This document shows positions 10,480-21,800 of a DNA stretch of 64,000 nt, piece by piece (position 1 is the first letter of the stretch; every line of letters begins with the position of its first letter). Origin of the DNA: Enoplolaimus lenunculus (Eukaryota; Nematoda; Enoplea; Enoplida; Thoracostomopsidae). A program made the translations under genes and the position numbers. The stretch is from positions 1 through 64,000 of the forward strand of contig JASANG010000483.1 of assembly GCA_030248215.1 (NCBI GenBank), given 5' to 3'. The notes below the pieces were generated by a model that saw nothing but the letters and a program-made list of their open reading frames with translations, was not told the DNA's origin and did not search any database.

Positions 10480-13400
10480 TGTCTTATTTGCCATATCCTG
10501 TTGATTTCTTGATTAAAGATTATCTATGAGTTTTGAGGATATTCGTGTGATCGCGTAGGTAGTAAGTGTACTTAGATAAGTTCAGCTTTACATGTAAAAC
10601 ATAGCGGTATTTTCGGATACCGTAAAACACATAATTCTTGACTTGACGGAATAATAAAAAGTATAAAGTCGGAACTAGCGTATTTTTATTAATCGGAACA
10701 ATAATTTTTAGGCCTAGGAAACGGTTACTTACAATTTTTGTAATTTCAAACAAACAAACAAACAAAAAGTTTATTGCGGAAATGATTATTTGAACAGGGA
10801 AAAATTTAAAGCATGATAAAGGTATGAAATAAAGGAAACTCAATTCCCGTAACAAACAATAATCAGATGAAAAAGGGGGGTAAACCGTAATTTTCACCTA
10901 TCTTAATCAAGGTTACGATCGAATTTAAGATACCTAGAGAAATCTACCCGTTTTAATGTATTGCGAAATGATTTATCATTCATAGCATGGATAAGAGGAA
11001 CTGAATTAACATGTTGCGGCAAATCATTCCAAATAGGTTTAACACGATGGAAAAAGCTATTTATAAGAGAATCCGTGAGACAATGATTGATGACAACTCT
11101 GGAATCATGACCTCTCGTACGGTTCTCAGTTGTAGATACAACAAAATCATTACGATCTAAACCACAATCACCGTGATATATTTTATAAAACAATACCATG
11201 TCCTGTATCAATCTACGTTGTTCTAAGGACTTCTGGCCAGATAATTCATTGGTGGCAACTTGAATTTACCGACTAGGCGTCTAGTAAAAAACCGTTGAAT
11301 TTTCTCGACCTGATCAATGTCTCTCAGCAAATAAGGAGACCATACGGGTGAATTATAATCAATAATAGGCGAAACATATGATTTTTACACATATATAAGT
11401 TCGTTAATATTTAACACATTAAAGCATTTAAAAATCATGTTTATCAGACGAAAACATTTCCTAGAAACAGTAAAACAATGATTAGAAAAATTCAAATCAT
11501 ATGTAAACACTACACCAAGATCATCAAACTGGTCAACATTTTCTAGTACAAAATCATTTATAGAGTAGGCGTGTAAGAAATTTCTAGAACCTATACTTAA
11601 AACTTTACACTTAGACATTGAAATATGTAGTTGCCATTTGTTGGCATAATTTAAAACTACTTCTAAAGCATGTTGTAGCACTTCTTTCGACTCAATTGGG
11701 TTACTTTTACTTATGCTATTATATATCTTAACATCGTCTGCAAAAATTTTAAGCTTAACAGTTGTAACTACTCTAGCTAAATCATTTATAAAGATTGTGA
11801 ACAGGAAAGGGCCCAACACCGAGCCTTGAGGTACGCCAGAAGTAACTACTGAATAATTTCAAAAACTAGCGTTTATTTTGACCCTTTGCCGTCGGTTAGA
11901 CAGAAAAGCAGAAATCCATGAATGTTGTAATCCAATAATACCATAATACTTTAATTTGACTAATAATTTACTATGAACGACGCTATCAAATGCCTTACTA
12001 AAGTCTATATATCACATCAACACCAAGATTATCAGAATTATCAAGAAAAGAAGCATAATCATGGAAAGTTGAAATTAGCTGTGTGCAGGTGGACCTTTTG
12101 GGCACAAAGCCATGCTGTTCCTTAGATAAGAATTTATTTAAAACCATGTAGCTCGTTAGGTGTTTTTAATGATAAATTCCATTACTTTATAGCATACCGA
12201 GGTTAATGAAATAGGGCGATAGTTTCTAACGTCAGAAGATCCACCTTTTTTATAAATAGGCACGACATCCGGTGAAAGCCAATCCAGTGGTAATTTAGGC
12301 TGTAAAAATGACGCTTTAAAAATTAACGAAAGTGGGCAAGACAAAACCAGAGACAGAGATTTAAGAACAAAGCAACATAAACCATCCGGCGAATGGCTAG
12401 TCTTTGCAGGCAATTACGAGAGAATATTCTCAATGTTATATGCATCAAAATCAGAAAATGGAAAATCAGCATGTATATGGTTGAGCTGCGTTCATTAGTC
12501 CTGTTGAAGGATGAAATCATTTTCGAACATTTTTGCGATTGTTTCTTATGCAAATTATAATTACCGCAGCGTCGACCTAATTTCCAATAATATTTTTTAA
12601 GCTTAATTGCATTATGGATATAGATAGGATAAGTACCACGCTTATTTTTAATAAATTTTACCTTAGGGACATAACTAGAGATTAAGTCACTAAGAAAGCG
12701 CTTGAAAGTATCCCACATAGATTCAACTGAATCCGTTGAACGAAAAAGATTGTCCCAATCTATAAACATCAGAATATTAGCCATAGCAATGTAATTACCC
12801 TTTTTATAGTCAAATGACCAAAATTGTTTAGCAACACACGTATTACCACACAAAGTAAAACACACAGAATCGTGATTACTATTCGCAAATCTATCCGTGA
12901 CGTTGACACAACTGAAACTAACCGGGTGGTTTGTAAGAATAATATCTAAACAAGCGTCACCACGTGTAGGTGTGCTAACTGATTGGGAAAAACCGTTGCT
13001 GACAATAATTTCGTTAAAAATAGAATAATGACTTACGTTGGGAAAAGTATAGTTGATCCAGTTATAAAGTGGCACATTTAAATCTCCCATAACAGTAAAA
13101 ATAAAGGTACCGTCAGATAGGTGGGCAAAACAGTTATGAATCAACGACATATTATCAAAGTTATGGGCAGGAGACCTGTAAACACAAGCTATACGATGAT
13201 GTGTATTGAAATGAAAATCAACAACAACAATTTCTAATGAATTAATTATAACTGGTATTTCGTAAGATGTGCAATTTATATTTGATTTGACCAGTACAAG
13301 TACACCACCACCACGGCTATCAAGTCTGTCTTTACGAAATAACTTGTATTTAGAACTAGCAATAACGCTATCCGGATAACTCTCGTTTAGCCATGTTTCC

Positions 13401-13515
13401 GTAATAAAAATGACATCATACGTCCCGGAACTTAAGACAAACGTTAAATCATCAAGCTTGTTAGCTAGACTTCTGGAGTTATTGTGTATTATTGTTGTAA
13501 TTGTGCCCGGACGTG
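10480..13515 (-). mobile_element. decayed LINE of the CR1/L2/jockey group
   Basis: On the minus strand, about 13,500-12,900 encodes apurinic-type endonuclease parts: ITETWLNESY, then MGDLNVPL and NSNHDSV. About 12,410-12,160 gives the reverse-transcriptase start (SPDGL; YKKGGSSDVRNYRPISLTSV). FADDVKIYNS near 11,730 is the catalytic box. The C-terminal tail has VEKIQRFFTRRLVGKF and FFHRVKPIWNDLP. These motifs are those of CR1/L2/jockey-like non-LTR retrotransposons. The reading frame changes between the endonuclease part (12,323-13,150), the first RT part (12,156-12,413), the FADD part (11,385-11,819) and the tail (10,903-11,211), so the copy is dead. A GTTT microsatellite lies at 10,747-10,766. 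The 3' end is approximate. Confidence 0.8.
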
Positions 13516-13597
13516 TTTTCGATTAGCTGTCACGTAGGCTGTGTGTGACAGAATCTGCTCATATTTCACGTATTCATTGCATTTTCCCGAAACTATT

Positions 13598-13760
13598 GTT
13601 AAGCGATCTCTACCACTGCGCCCCGTAACCCGCTTCTCCGACTACTTTTCTCGTCGACTATATGTCGACCGTATGCTATCGGAAAGCATACATACTATGC
13701 TCTGCACTATATTGCATGTGCAGATAATGGATAAGCATGTCTCACGTGCTTACAAGCGGT
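13598..13760 (-). repeat. SINE S1 fragment, reversed
   Basis: On the minus strand it reads GTAAGCACGTGAGACATGC, then the GGTCGACATATAGTCGACGA palindrome and GGGGCGCAGTGGTAGAG, as in the S1 copies at 9.8 and 10.2 kb. It is more diverged and lacks the 3' tail. Confidence 0.55.
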
Positions 13761-14757
13761 CAGCGTTAAAACGTTGTGCCAAACCAATTCCTACTCTACA
13801 GTACCACTAGCTACGTCATTAAAAATGAAACAGTATTTCCCAAAACAGATACACAGCGCAACCGATGCATACGTACAGTCGCAAACCTTTGTCATTTCTT
13901 CGTGCACGTTTTTAAATGAGCACACAAATTACTATCTTGAAGCTTCTAGCGTCGTACACTCATGAATTTTCGATACAAAAAAGTTAAGAACAGCAGTAGT
14001 CTTCATAAAATACTCAGTAATTCTTGTTTGAAGTGACTAAAACATAAATGTCTTTTATACTCAAGATAGTATTGTTGCCAATCTGTATGCCAGAAATTTG
14101 TTACATTCAAGAAGTACTTGGCGTCTGTTCTAGATCAAATTTTCTGAGTTTAATGTGTAATTAGGCTGCTCCTCAAGATTAAAATGGTTTACGAAGCGTT
14201 TAAATTTCTTACGGTTGTAAAATCGAAAGAGACGCAACTCATGTATTGTCATGATATACGTGTAAATATTTAACAAATTAAGAGTTTGCGGTTAGAGCAT
14301 AAAGAAACAAACGCATTGAAAGATGCCATTATAATTTTGTGTTCGAGATCAAATGGAGCAGTATATACAGACAATATTTGCGGCAGCGAGATATAATTCT
14401 GCAGTTGATCTCACCGAACTTATAACACAGCGATAAATGTCATTGCGGCAGAGCTAAATTGGATACTTGACACAGTTGCAGGATGATTGAGACCAGCGTG
14501 TGCTTTACTAAAACGAAAAATCTACGTAGAATGGGTGGAAAATTTTGACAACGAGCCATGAATTTAGTTCACAGAGATCACGCAAAAGATTTGGGATCAT
14601 GCCAGAATAATTGGTTTGAGCTTCTATCCAAAAGATATTCTGTACCTTCGGAAAGTCAGTTTTCGGACTACAAAAGTTATATCTACTTCTCTATCTGTAA
14701 CCCCGTAAAAGTATTAAATTTCATACGATTAAACTCAAGAAACTACAGATACATAGA
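13761..14757. other. gene-free stretch, nothing recognised
   Basis: Several open frames of 60-95 codons have no family resemblance and no splice context. Confidence 0.4.
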
Positions 14758-15916
14758 TCTGAAAATTATGCTGGGACAGGGCACAGTTGGCACAGCTGGA
14801 CAGTTGGGACAGCTGACAGTTGGAAATGTTGCACAGTTATAGGACAGCTGGACAATTGGGACAACTGAAAGATTGGAACAGCTGGAATGTTGGGGCAGCT
14901 GGACAATTGGAACAATTGGGACAGCTGGACAGTTGAAATAGCTAATCAGTAAGGTCAGTTGAACAATTGGGATCGTCAGAACAACTGGACAGTTGGGAAA
15001 ACGAGAAAATTTGGACAGCAGTTTAGTTGCAACAGCTGGACAGTTGAGACAGTTGGACAATTGGGACAGCTGGACAGTTGGGACAGCAAAACAGCTGAAC
15101 AGCTGGGACAGTTGGGACAGCTGGACAATCGGACAGCTGGACATTTGGGACAATTGGGTCAGCTGGACAGTTGGGCAGGTGGACAGTAGGGACAGCTGGA
15201 CAATTGGGATAGCTGGAGAGCTGGGACTGTTGGATAATTGGGACAGCTTGTCCGTTGAAACCGCTCGACAGTTGGGACAGCTGGACAGTTAGGACAGCTG
15301 GACAATTGGGATAGTTCCACGATAGAGACAGTTTGACAGTTGAGACAGCGGGACAGTTGAACAGCTGGCCAGTTGGGACAGCTGGGCAGTTGCGATAATT
15401 GGGACAGCTGTGTAGTTGGGACAATTGGGACTGATGGAAGTTGGAACAGTTGGAATAGCTGGCCAGTTGTTAGTTGGACAATTGGACAGTTGGACTGTTA
15501 AGACAACGGGACAGATGGGACAGTTGACAGTTGGGCCTGCCGGACAGTTGGGAGACAGCTGGATAGTTGATTGGGACCGTTGGAAAGTGGAGATGGCCGG
15601 GTTGGGACAGCGGGACAGTTGGGACAGCGGGACAATTGGAAAAGCTGGACTGTTGGGACAGTTGGACAATTGGGACAGTTGGTGCAGCTGAAAGTTGGGA
15701 CAGTGGTTACTTTCGACATCTGGACAGTTGCAACAGGTGGACAATTGGGACGGTTTGATAGTTGATACAGCGGACTGTTGGGGCACTTGAGACAGTTGGA
15801 CAGTTAGGCCAGGCAGACATTTGGGACAGCTGGACAGCAGAGGCAATTGGCCCAGTGGGCAGCTAGGACGGTTGGGACAGGTGGACAGTTGGACAGTTGG
15901 ACAATTGGGACAGCTT
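14758..15916 (+). repeat. 9-10 bp minisatellite built of E-box words
   Basis: About 1.16 kb of GGACAGTTG, GGACAGCTG and GGACAATTG words joined with 9- or 10-bp periods and increasing disorder toward both edges. Each unit contains a CANNTG core (CAGCTG, CAGTTG or CAATTG). Long open frames on both strands are a by-product of the repeat and are not genes. Confidence 0.85.
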
Positions 15917-17040
15917 GTACATTCGTTTGTCACAGTTCACCGTATCTTGCATTCGCATTTTACTATAGCTGTATATTTTAAGAATTCCAGTAATTGTGGA
16001 TGGTATTCGTCGCTGGTATATTTGCGACGACCACGTAAATTTCAACCACCTAATTTCACAAAGCGTATATACAACTAGGTATATTTCTCTGGGAATTTTA
16101 TCTCGAATGCTGGAATATCAAACAAAAATACTGCGCCATCGGTGCAACGGAAAAGAGAATTGTTGATGTTGACGCTGTTGCAATCACAGGATCGAATTAA
16201 AATAAAAATAAATGTTTCTGGGTTACAGTGTAAAACCGTTTCTGAATATCCCTTTCTTTTTCGATTTTCCACAACCAAAATGTTGCGTTCAATGTGTGAT
16301 GAAATAAAGCGCTGTGTAGAATTTATGGACTATTGCTTTCGATGAATTATAAAATAAAACTAACAAGTTGTTGAATTCCTTGTTGTTGAACAAATTAAAA
16401 CTGATCAATTAAATTGAGGCAAATTTTGTCGTTGAACGAACGAATTATTGTTTCTTTTACAGAATATCTTAGTTTTTAGTGTTTTCAACACACTTAACCA
16501 TTAAATACGTTATACGTATTACAAATGTTGGCTAGAAATAATACCTACGTACAGGTCAGTAAAAAATATTAATTTTAACCAGATTCCCTGAGATGGTTCT
16601 TCGATTAAGTTTCATACCGAAAGCTTAGCCACTTTCGATGTCGGTAGAAAATTTTCCTTTACAGACAGCGCAGTTTGCGTCGTCGTTCTTCGCGAAGTTT
16701 TACTTTCCGTCTCAATTTGTTTTCATAGTTTGATAATCCTCAGCTGATCCACCGGACTGTTTAACTAAAGTTTTGTTTTATACGAGTAATCATCTCGGGT
16801 TATGCCCCTAAATATTATAATTTTAAATTTGGGTCGTTAACGGGTAACGGCTGTTACACAATTGAAGCGTTCAAATTGCGGGTGGAATTTGTTAGAGGCC
16901 CATGTTGCAGCCAATTTTTTTCATTTCTTCTGACAGCCAACTTATTATTTTTGTTCTCAGCGCGGTAGTTTGCCCTTGCGGTCCCATCACGGTCACAATG
17001 TGATAAGTTGGGTTAGCGAGGATACAACAATTTTTAGTTC
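15917..17040. other. gene-free upstream region of the bc1 core gene
   Basis: No conserved coding signal. An ATG at 16525 is followed ten codons later by a CAG|GTCAGT donor (16554/16555) in phase 0, which would fit as a first exon for the gene starting at 18807, but nothing else proves it. Confidence 0.25.
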
Positions 17041-17540
17041 TGAGTTCTTGCAGTTGAAATGAGGGGTGTTTTTACGAGGTTGCGATCCAAACCCTTATGG
17101 CCGACAGATTCTTCATCCAGCGAGCTACCACAAGCCACGCCGCCTCACAATCAGTATCTGAGTTTTTCGGTTTTTATGACTTTAACATTGTACACAAGTA
17201 TCTTTGTTATTCCATGTTTTACCGCTATGGTATATGAAGGTTTTACATATATAGTAGCGTTTTACCGATCTACAGCATCAACAAACGTTTTTTGCCTGCA
17301 GGCATCCCCTGTCACAGTTCCCATAATGATGTCATAGCTAGTTTCTACAAACTTCTGTGCATGTAAAAATACAGCTGGGTAAGGTTTGAGACATTAGCAT
17401 TTTTGTAGAGTCGTTTAAGCTGTGTATTTTCAAATGTGTGTAGTATCTATCAGAAGCTGGTGATATTTTTTACTTCAACTAGAGAGTATAAGGTTTGTAC
17501 CGGTCAAAATGAAGATTTTCGATCGATCCGAAGGCTGGGG
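17041..17540. repeat. SINE-like repeat S3, copy 1
   Basis: Shares CCACGCCGCCTC, a TCAGTATCTGAG word and the CTTTGTTATTCCATGTTTTA stretch with the copy at 17.94-18.30 kb. The tRNA-like head is more eroded than in copy 2. Confidence 0.4.
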
Positions 17541-17934
17541 TATGGTTTGGTATTGATTTTGGTGTATTTATATCTCGTACAGAATTATCGCACGCGGTTC
17601 AGCTCGTTTTAGTGACGAGGAACGCGAATACAACAAAAATAAAAGAACGTATGTCCTTTTAATCGCAGTTGAGATTGCCATTCCACAACGTAATTTCATG
17701 ATTTTGCGAATACTTTCAGATGTGTAGACTGTCATGATAGTAAGTAACCAGTTTGGACGGCAGGGTGCTGCGCTATGTAAGCAGGTTAGTATTTGTCAGT
17801 ATATGTGAACAGTAAGTGTGTGTAAAGTAAAAAGATTGCTATACATATGCACATATACCGCGATATGAAGTTGTTGCAATGAACACTGTCAGAACTGCAC
17901 GGTCGGGACGACCCCTTTTCTCCGAAGTACTGCG

Positions 17935-18300
17935 AATATACGTGGTTTTACCTTAAATTTCTCCGAAACAAATGGCCACGCCGGGAATCGAATCTCGGAC
18001 CTCTCGCTACCCATTACACCACTGAGCCACGCCGCCTCGCGATCAGCAGCTGAGGTTTTAGGTTTTGCACATGTCTTATAAGAAACTCAAAATTAAACTC
18101 GTGTATCTTGGTTCTTCATGTTTTACCACATATTACTGCTGCTAAGTATGAAGGCGCTACATACGTATGCATCAGTATTTCAACCCATGTGCAGCACCAA
18201 CATGAGGTTTTCTTTATTCTACGCTACGCTAAAATACGAGTACAAATTTTGCCGGAGGATCCGGCGCTTTTGATAATGAAATTTTGTCTATTTTTATAAT
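17935..18300 (-). repeat. tRNA-derived SINE-like repeat S3, copy 2
   Basis: On the minus strand the 17,970-18,035 part reads GGCGGCGTGGCTCAGTGG, then GATTCGATTCCCGGCG: a good A-box and B-box. It matches the repeat at 17.05-17.5 kb over more than the tRNA-like part. Confidence 0.5.
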
Positions 18301-18639
18301 GTGCCTTTTGGTGAGTTGGTTTGTAACTTTCCATCAGTTGTGGAAGTTTTAATTGCCGAGATTTCTCGAAAACGAAAGTTAAAACAAATTTTGGCAACAC
18401 ATCGTGTATTATTGCTTTGTTTTCGCACAAAAATTAAATAAATAATCAGGTATTTTTGACGGTTTTATATCGGCGGGCAAACCGAAATCTCTGACCTTTT
18501 TGACAGCGTGTTAACCAGCTAGAGAACTTATTCTATTTGTATATATATTTTTGTGTTTATGTTTTCCAAATAAATTTTCTTTCTTTCTTTTTTTAAAACA
18601 TGTTAACAAATTTAGAACTATTTTATTACCAAATTATGT

Positions 18640-18702
18640 TTTACCTCCGGTCCCGGCGAGTTTTTTGTCCTCCGGATCCGGTTTTTCACCTCCGGTTACA
18701 CA
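18640..18702. repeat. fragment of CCGGAGG hAT-like family
   Basis: TTACCTCCGGTCCCGG and CACCTCCGGTTACAC match the right end of the element at 580-889. The left end is missing. Confidence 0.45.
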
Positions 18703-18806
18703 GTGGTTGAATTAAACTAATTACAGTAATGCCCGCACAATTTAGTATGCGGTCTTATTTTTTATATAGTACATAAGTATACTTAGTTAGTTAGGTATTT
18801 TTCTAG

Positions 18807-21800
18807 GTGCTATCTCGGCCACAGAGCACTGCTGCGATTGCGCTTAACCCAAGGTCCGCAAGTGTGCTTAATCCGCCAGGTGCAAATATCACAGAGCTAA
18901 CTAATGGAGTGCGTATTGCGAGTGAAAATCTCGGAGGCGATATTTGTACGGTACGTAACTATAATGGCAACGTAAAATGTACTTGTGTTGCAAATAATGC
19001 TGTTTTAAGCATAAAACTATTTCTACACGCAGGTAATGCTCCACTGCTTATCTTGTTTGCAGTGTAGTATATATTTCCTCTAGTATGGTTGATACCTATG
19101 GAATTTATTACACTGTAATCTCGGATTTAATGGATATACTTATACCAACTAATTGACAGATATAGGCTATGTGAACAAAGGATTAACTCCCTTTCTAGTG
19201 TTTCTGTTGATAATGATAATAGTACTAGCAAATGTTTTATTTTATGTTAACGCAATGCGTCTTTCTTTTCTTTCGTAGTGGTTATTTTCTTTTATCAACA
19301 GGGATGGGATTCTCGGTCTCTTCAGGTCTTGCTATTTGGCCGGTCTCGGTCTGGGTTTTTTGAGTCTCGATTGTTTGGAACAGAGAGCGGAATCGAGGAT
19401 TGAACAAATGCTGGTAAACCTGTAAAAAGTGGAATTTAACATTGTTGAAGTAAGTGATGCCTGATGCATAAGCTTTCGCAGCGAATCTATAAAGTTTAAT
19501 GGTTACGCACTAATTATTAGCAGGTATTCTGAAAACACAAAGAATATGAAAAAACACAAAAAACTACGAAAAAGCAGTTTCTAAAAAAATTACCGGAAAC
19601 GGAAACAGAACCGGAAAATGAAAAATATATGCCACCGAAAAATTCATTGTATTTTTTTTGCAATATTATTGGTGGAGTAACCCTTGTTGGAGATATGTAT
19701 TCACTTTATCTGCTGTATTTTAGATTTAATGATCCACGGAAGCGAAATCTACGGACGATATTTTATTTTCCCGATTGCCAAGGTTTGCATGCTGTACTAA
19801 TAAAATCTGTTTAATTTTTATCGTCATTTTTAGTAAAATATCTTAATTTCAACCAAGGAAATTTTATTAACGAAATTTTTAATTCCGGTAAAAATTCACC
19901 GGAACCGCAAGGTGAAAAAATGTCGGAACCGGAATTCCGGTTGCACCCTGCCTATCTCCAAGTAAGGGTTATTTCACCAATAGTACAAAAAAGAAAATTA
20001 AAATGAATTTTTCAGTGGCTGTATTTTTCATTGTTCGGTAATATTTTCAAATTCCGGTTCGCAATAGCAGTTTTTATCATTTCGACCAAATTTATATGCT
20101 GGATATCCGGTTGAACGTTAACATATACACGTACATCGTTTCAGGTGGTATTTATAATGTTTAGGTTGGCGTTTGGCAAGAATGTGGCAGCCGCCATGAG
20201 CGCCCTTTTGAATCTGGAGTTTCACACTTTTTAAAGCATTTGTATTTAATGGTACGTTTGTAACTCGTTTGCTCAATTATTGTAGTGAATACAGCATTGT
20301 TGAAAGTTACGCATGTATTATAATGTGCGATCGTATTTTTAAAACACTGTTGGTCAAACCGGGTGCATGTACCTAACCTATATACAAACGTCAATCAATG
20401 TGTACGGTGTACCTACGTTTTGCAGTCTTCTAGTTCTGATCATCTAGTCTGCCAGTTATATTTTTCAATAGAGTTTTGACGTACGCCTATCCGAACTTGC
20501 GTAGACGTACAAAATGTTACTTTTCGAAGAGACCTTAACGTGTATAATATGTCATTATTGCAGGGCTCCAAAAATAAGGATTCGACAGCGCTTGGAAAAG
20601 CTTTAGGCCAAATAAGTTACTTCGTTGATTCATATGTCGGTAAGGAACAGTCTGCCGTGTATATGATATGCCGAAAGAAAGACGTTGAAACAGGTTTGTT
20701 TTTACAACGAGTTTCGTTGTTTGGGTATTTACGTAGTTGTATTCTTAGGAAATCACAGTTAAGTGCCAGTTTGGTCAACTTATTTCTACATAAATATTTG
20801 TCAGAAGATATATACATGTATATACAATTTTATATGACAAATTTTGTCACCTGCAAAAATTCTACAGTATATAGTTTTTCGCAAATTAATGTTCAAAACG
20901 TTATATAGCTTACAATGTTATAAAACAAGATATTTGGAAGGAATATTGGAAAAGTGTTTTGTATGAAGCTTGAATTTATTTACAATAAAGATTAGTTTGA
21001 AAATGCTAAAGTCTCCTCGTTTGTTTCAGCGGTGACTCTATTATCAGAAATGATCAGTGAGCCGGATTTATCTGGTTCAAATGTGGAGAAAGCACGTCAT
21101 AACGTACTTTCGTATTTGAGGGTACGTATTTACGTTTGTTTGTGTTTGTTTCAGTTGTATATCTATGTAAGGGTACGTATTTACGTTTGTTTGTGTTTGT
21201 TTCAGTTGTATATCTATGTACTAACTTTAATTCCCAGAATTTTTTGGTTGTACTATCTATTGGTTTCAATAGTAGACATATTTAGACTAATTTGTGCTAA
21301 CGCTGCTCGGTGGACTTTAAATCACGGTCCAGTACAAGTTACAATTTTTGCTATTTACAGCATGTGATGAGTTTACCTGTGCGAGCGAAAATAATTTTCC
21401 GTAACATAATGGTATTTTCTCACTGCGTATAGAATTAGGGCTGAAATCCAAGTAAATTGGAAATTATATTGTTGTTGAGATGCTTTATATTAATTGTACT
21501 AGTCGTTTTCAGAGTATTGAAGACGATCCACGCGAAATTTGCATGCATTATTTGCATTCGCAAGGCTACATGGGAACACAGATGGAAATGCCAGTTCCTG
21601 GGCGGTATTCGAATTGCAAGTGGGTTGAATGTCTTGCATTGTATCAGTATTTGACAAGAATTACCAAGGTGTATCCAGAGTTGTTTAACTTTATTAAATT
21701 ATGGTATTATTATTTTGTGCCAGTGATATGCTTTCTGGCACGTTTTAATCGTTACATACTTACATAATGTTTTCAGAGAAATCACTGCTGATACAGTGTC

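Noticed and set aside
14743-15933. Long open frames on both strands, up to 214 codons, rich in Cys/Pro or Gly/Gln/Leu
   Set aside because: They translate the 9-10 bp minisatellite. Frames are open on both strands at once and have no start or splice context.
18973-19067. Read-through extension of the bc1 core exon at 18,807 into LSIKLFLHAG
   Set aside because: It looked like the M16 strand, but exon 20,165-20,251 fits that strand and the HFLKH site far better and in phase.
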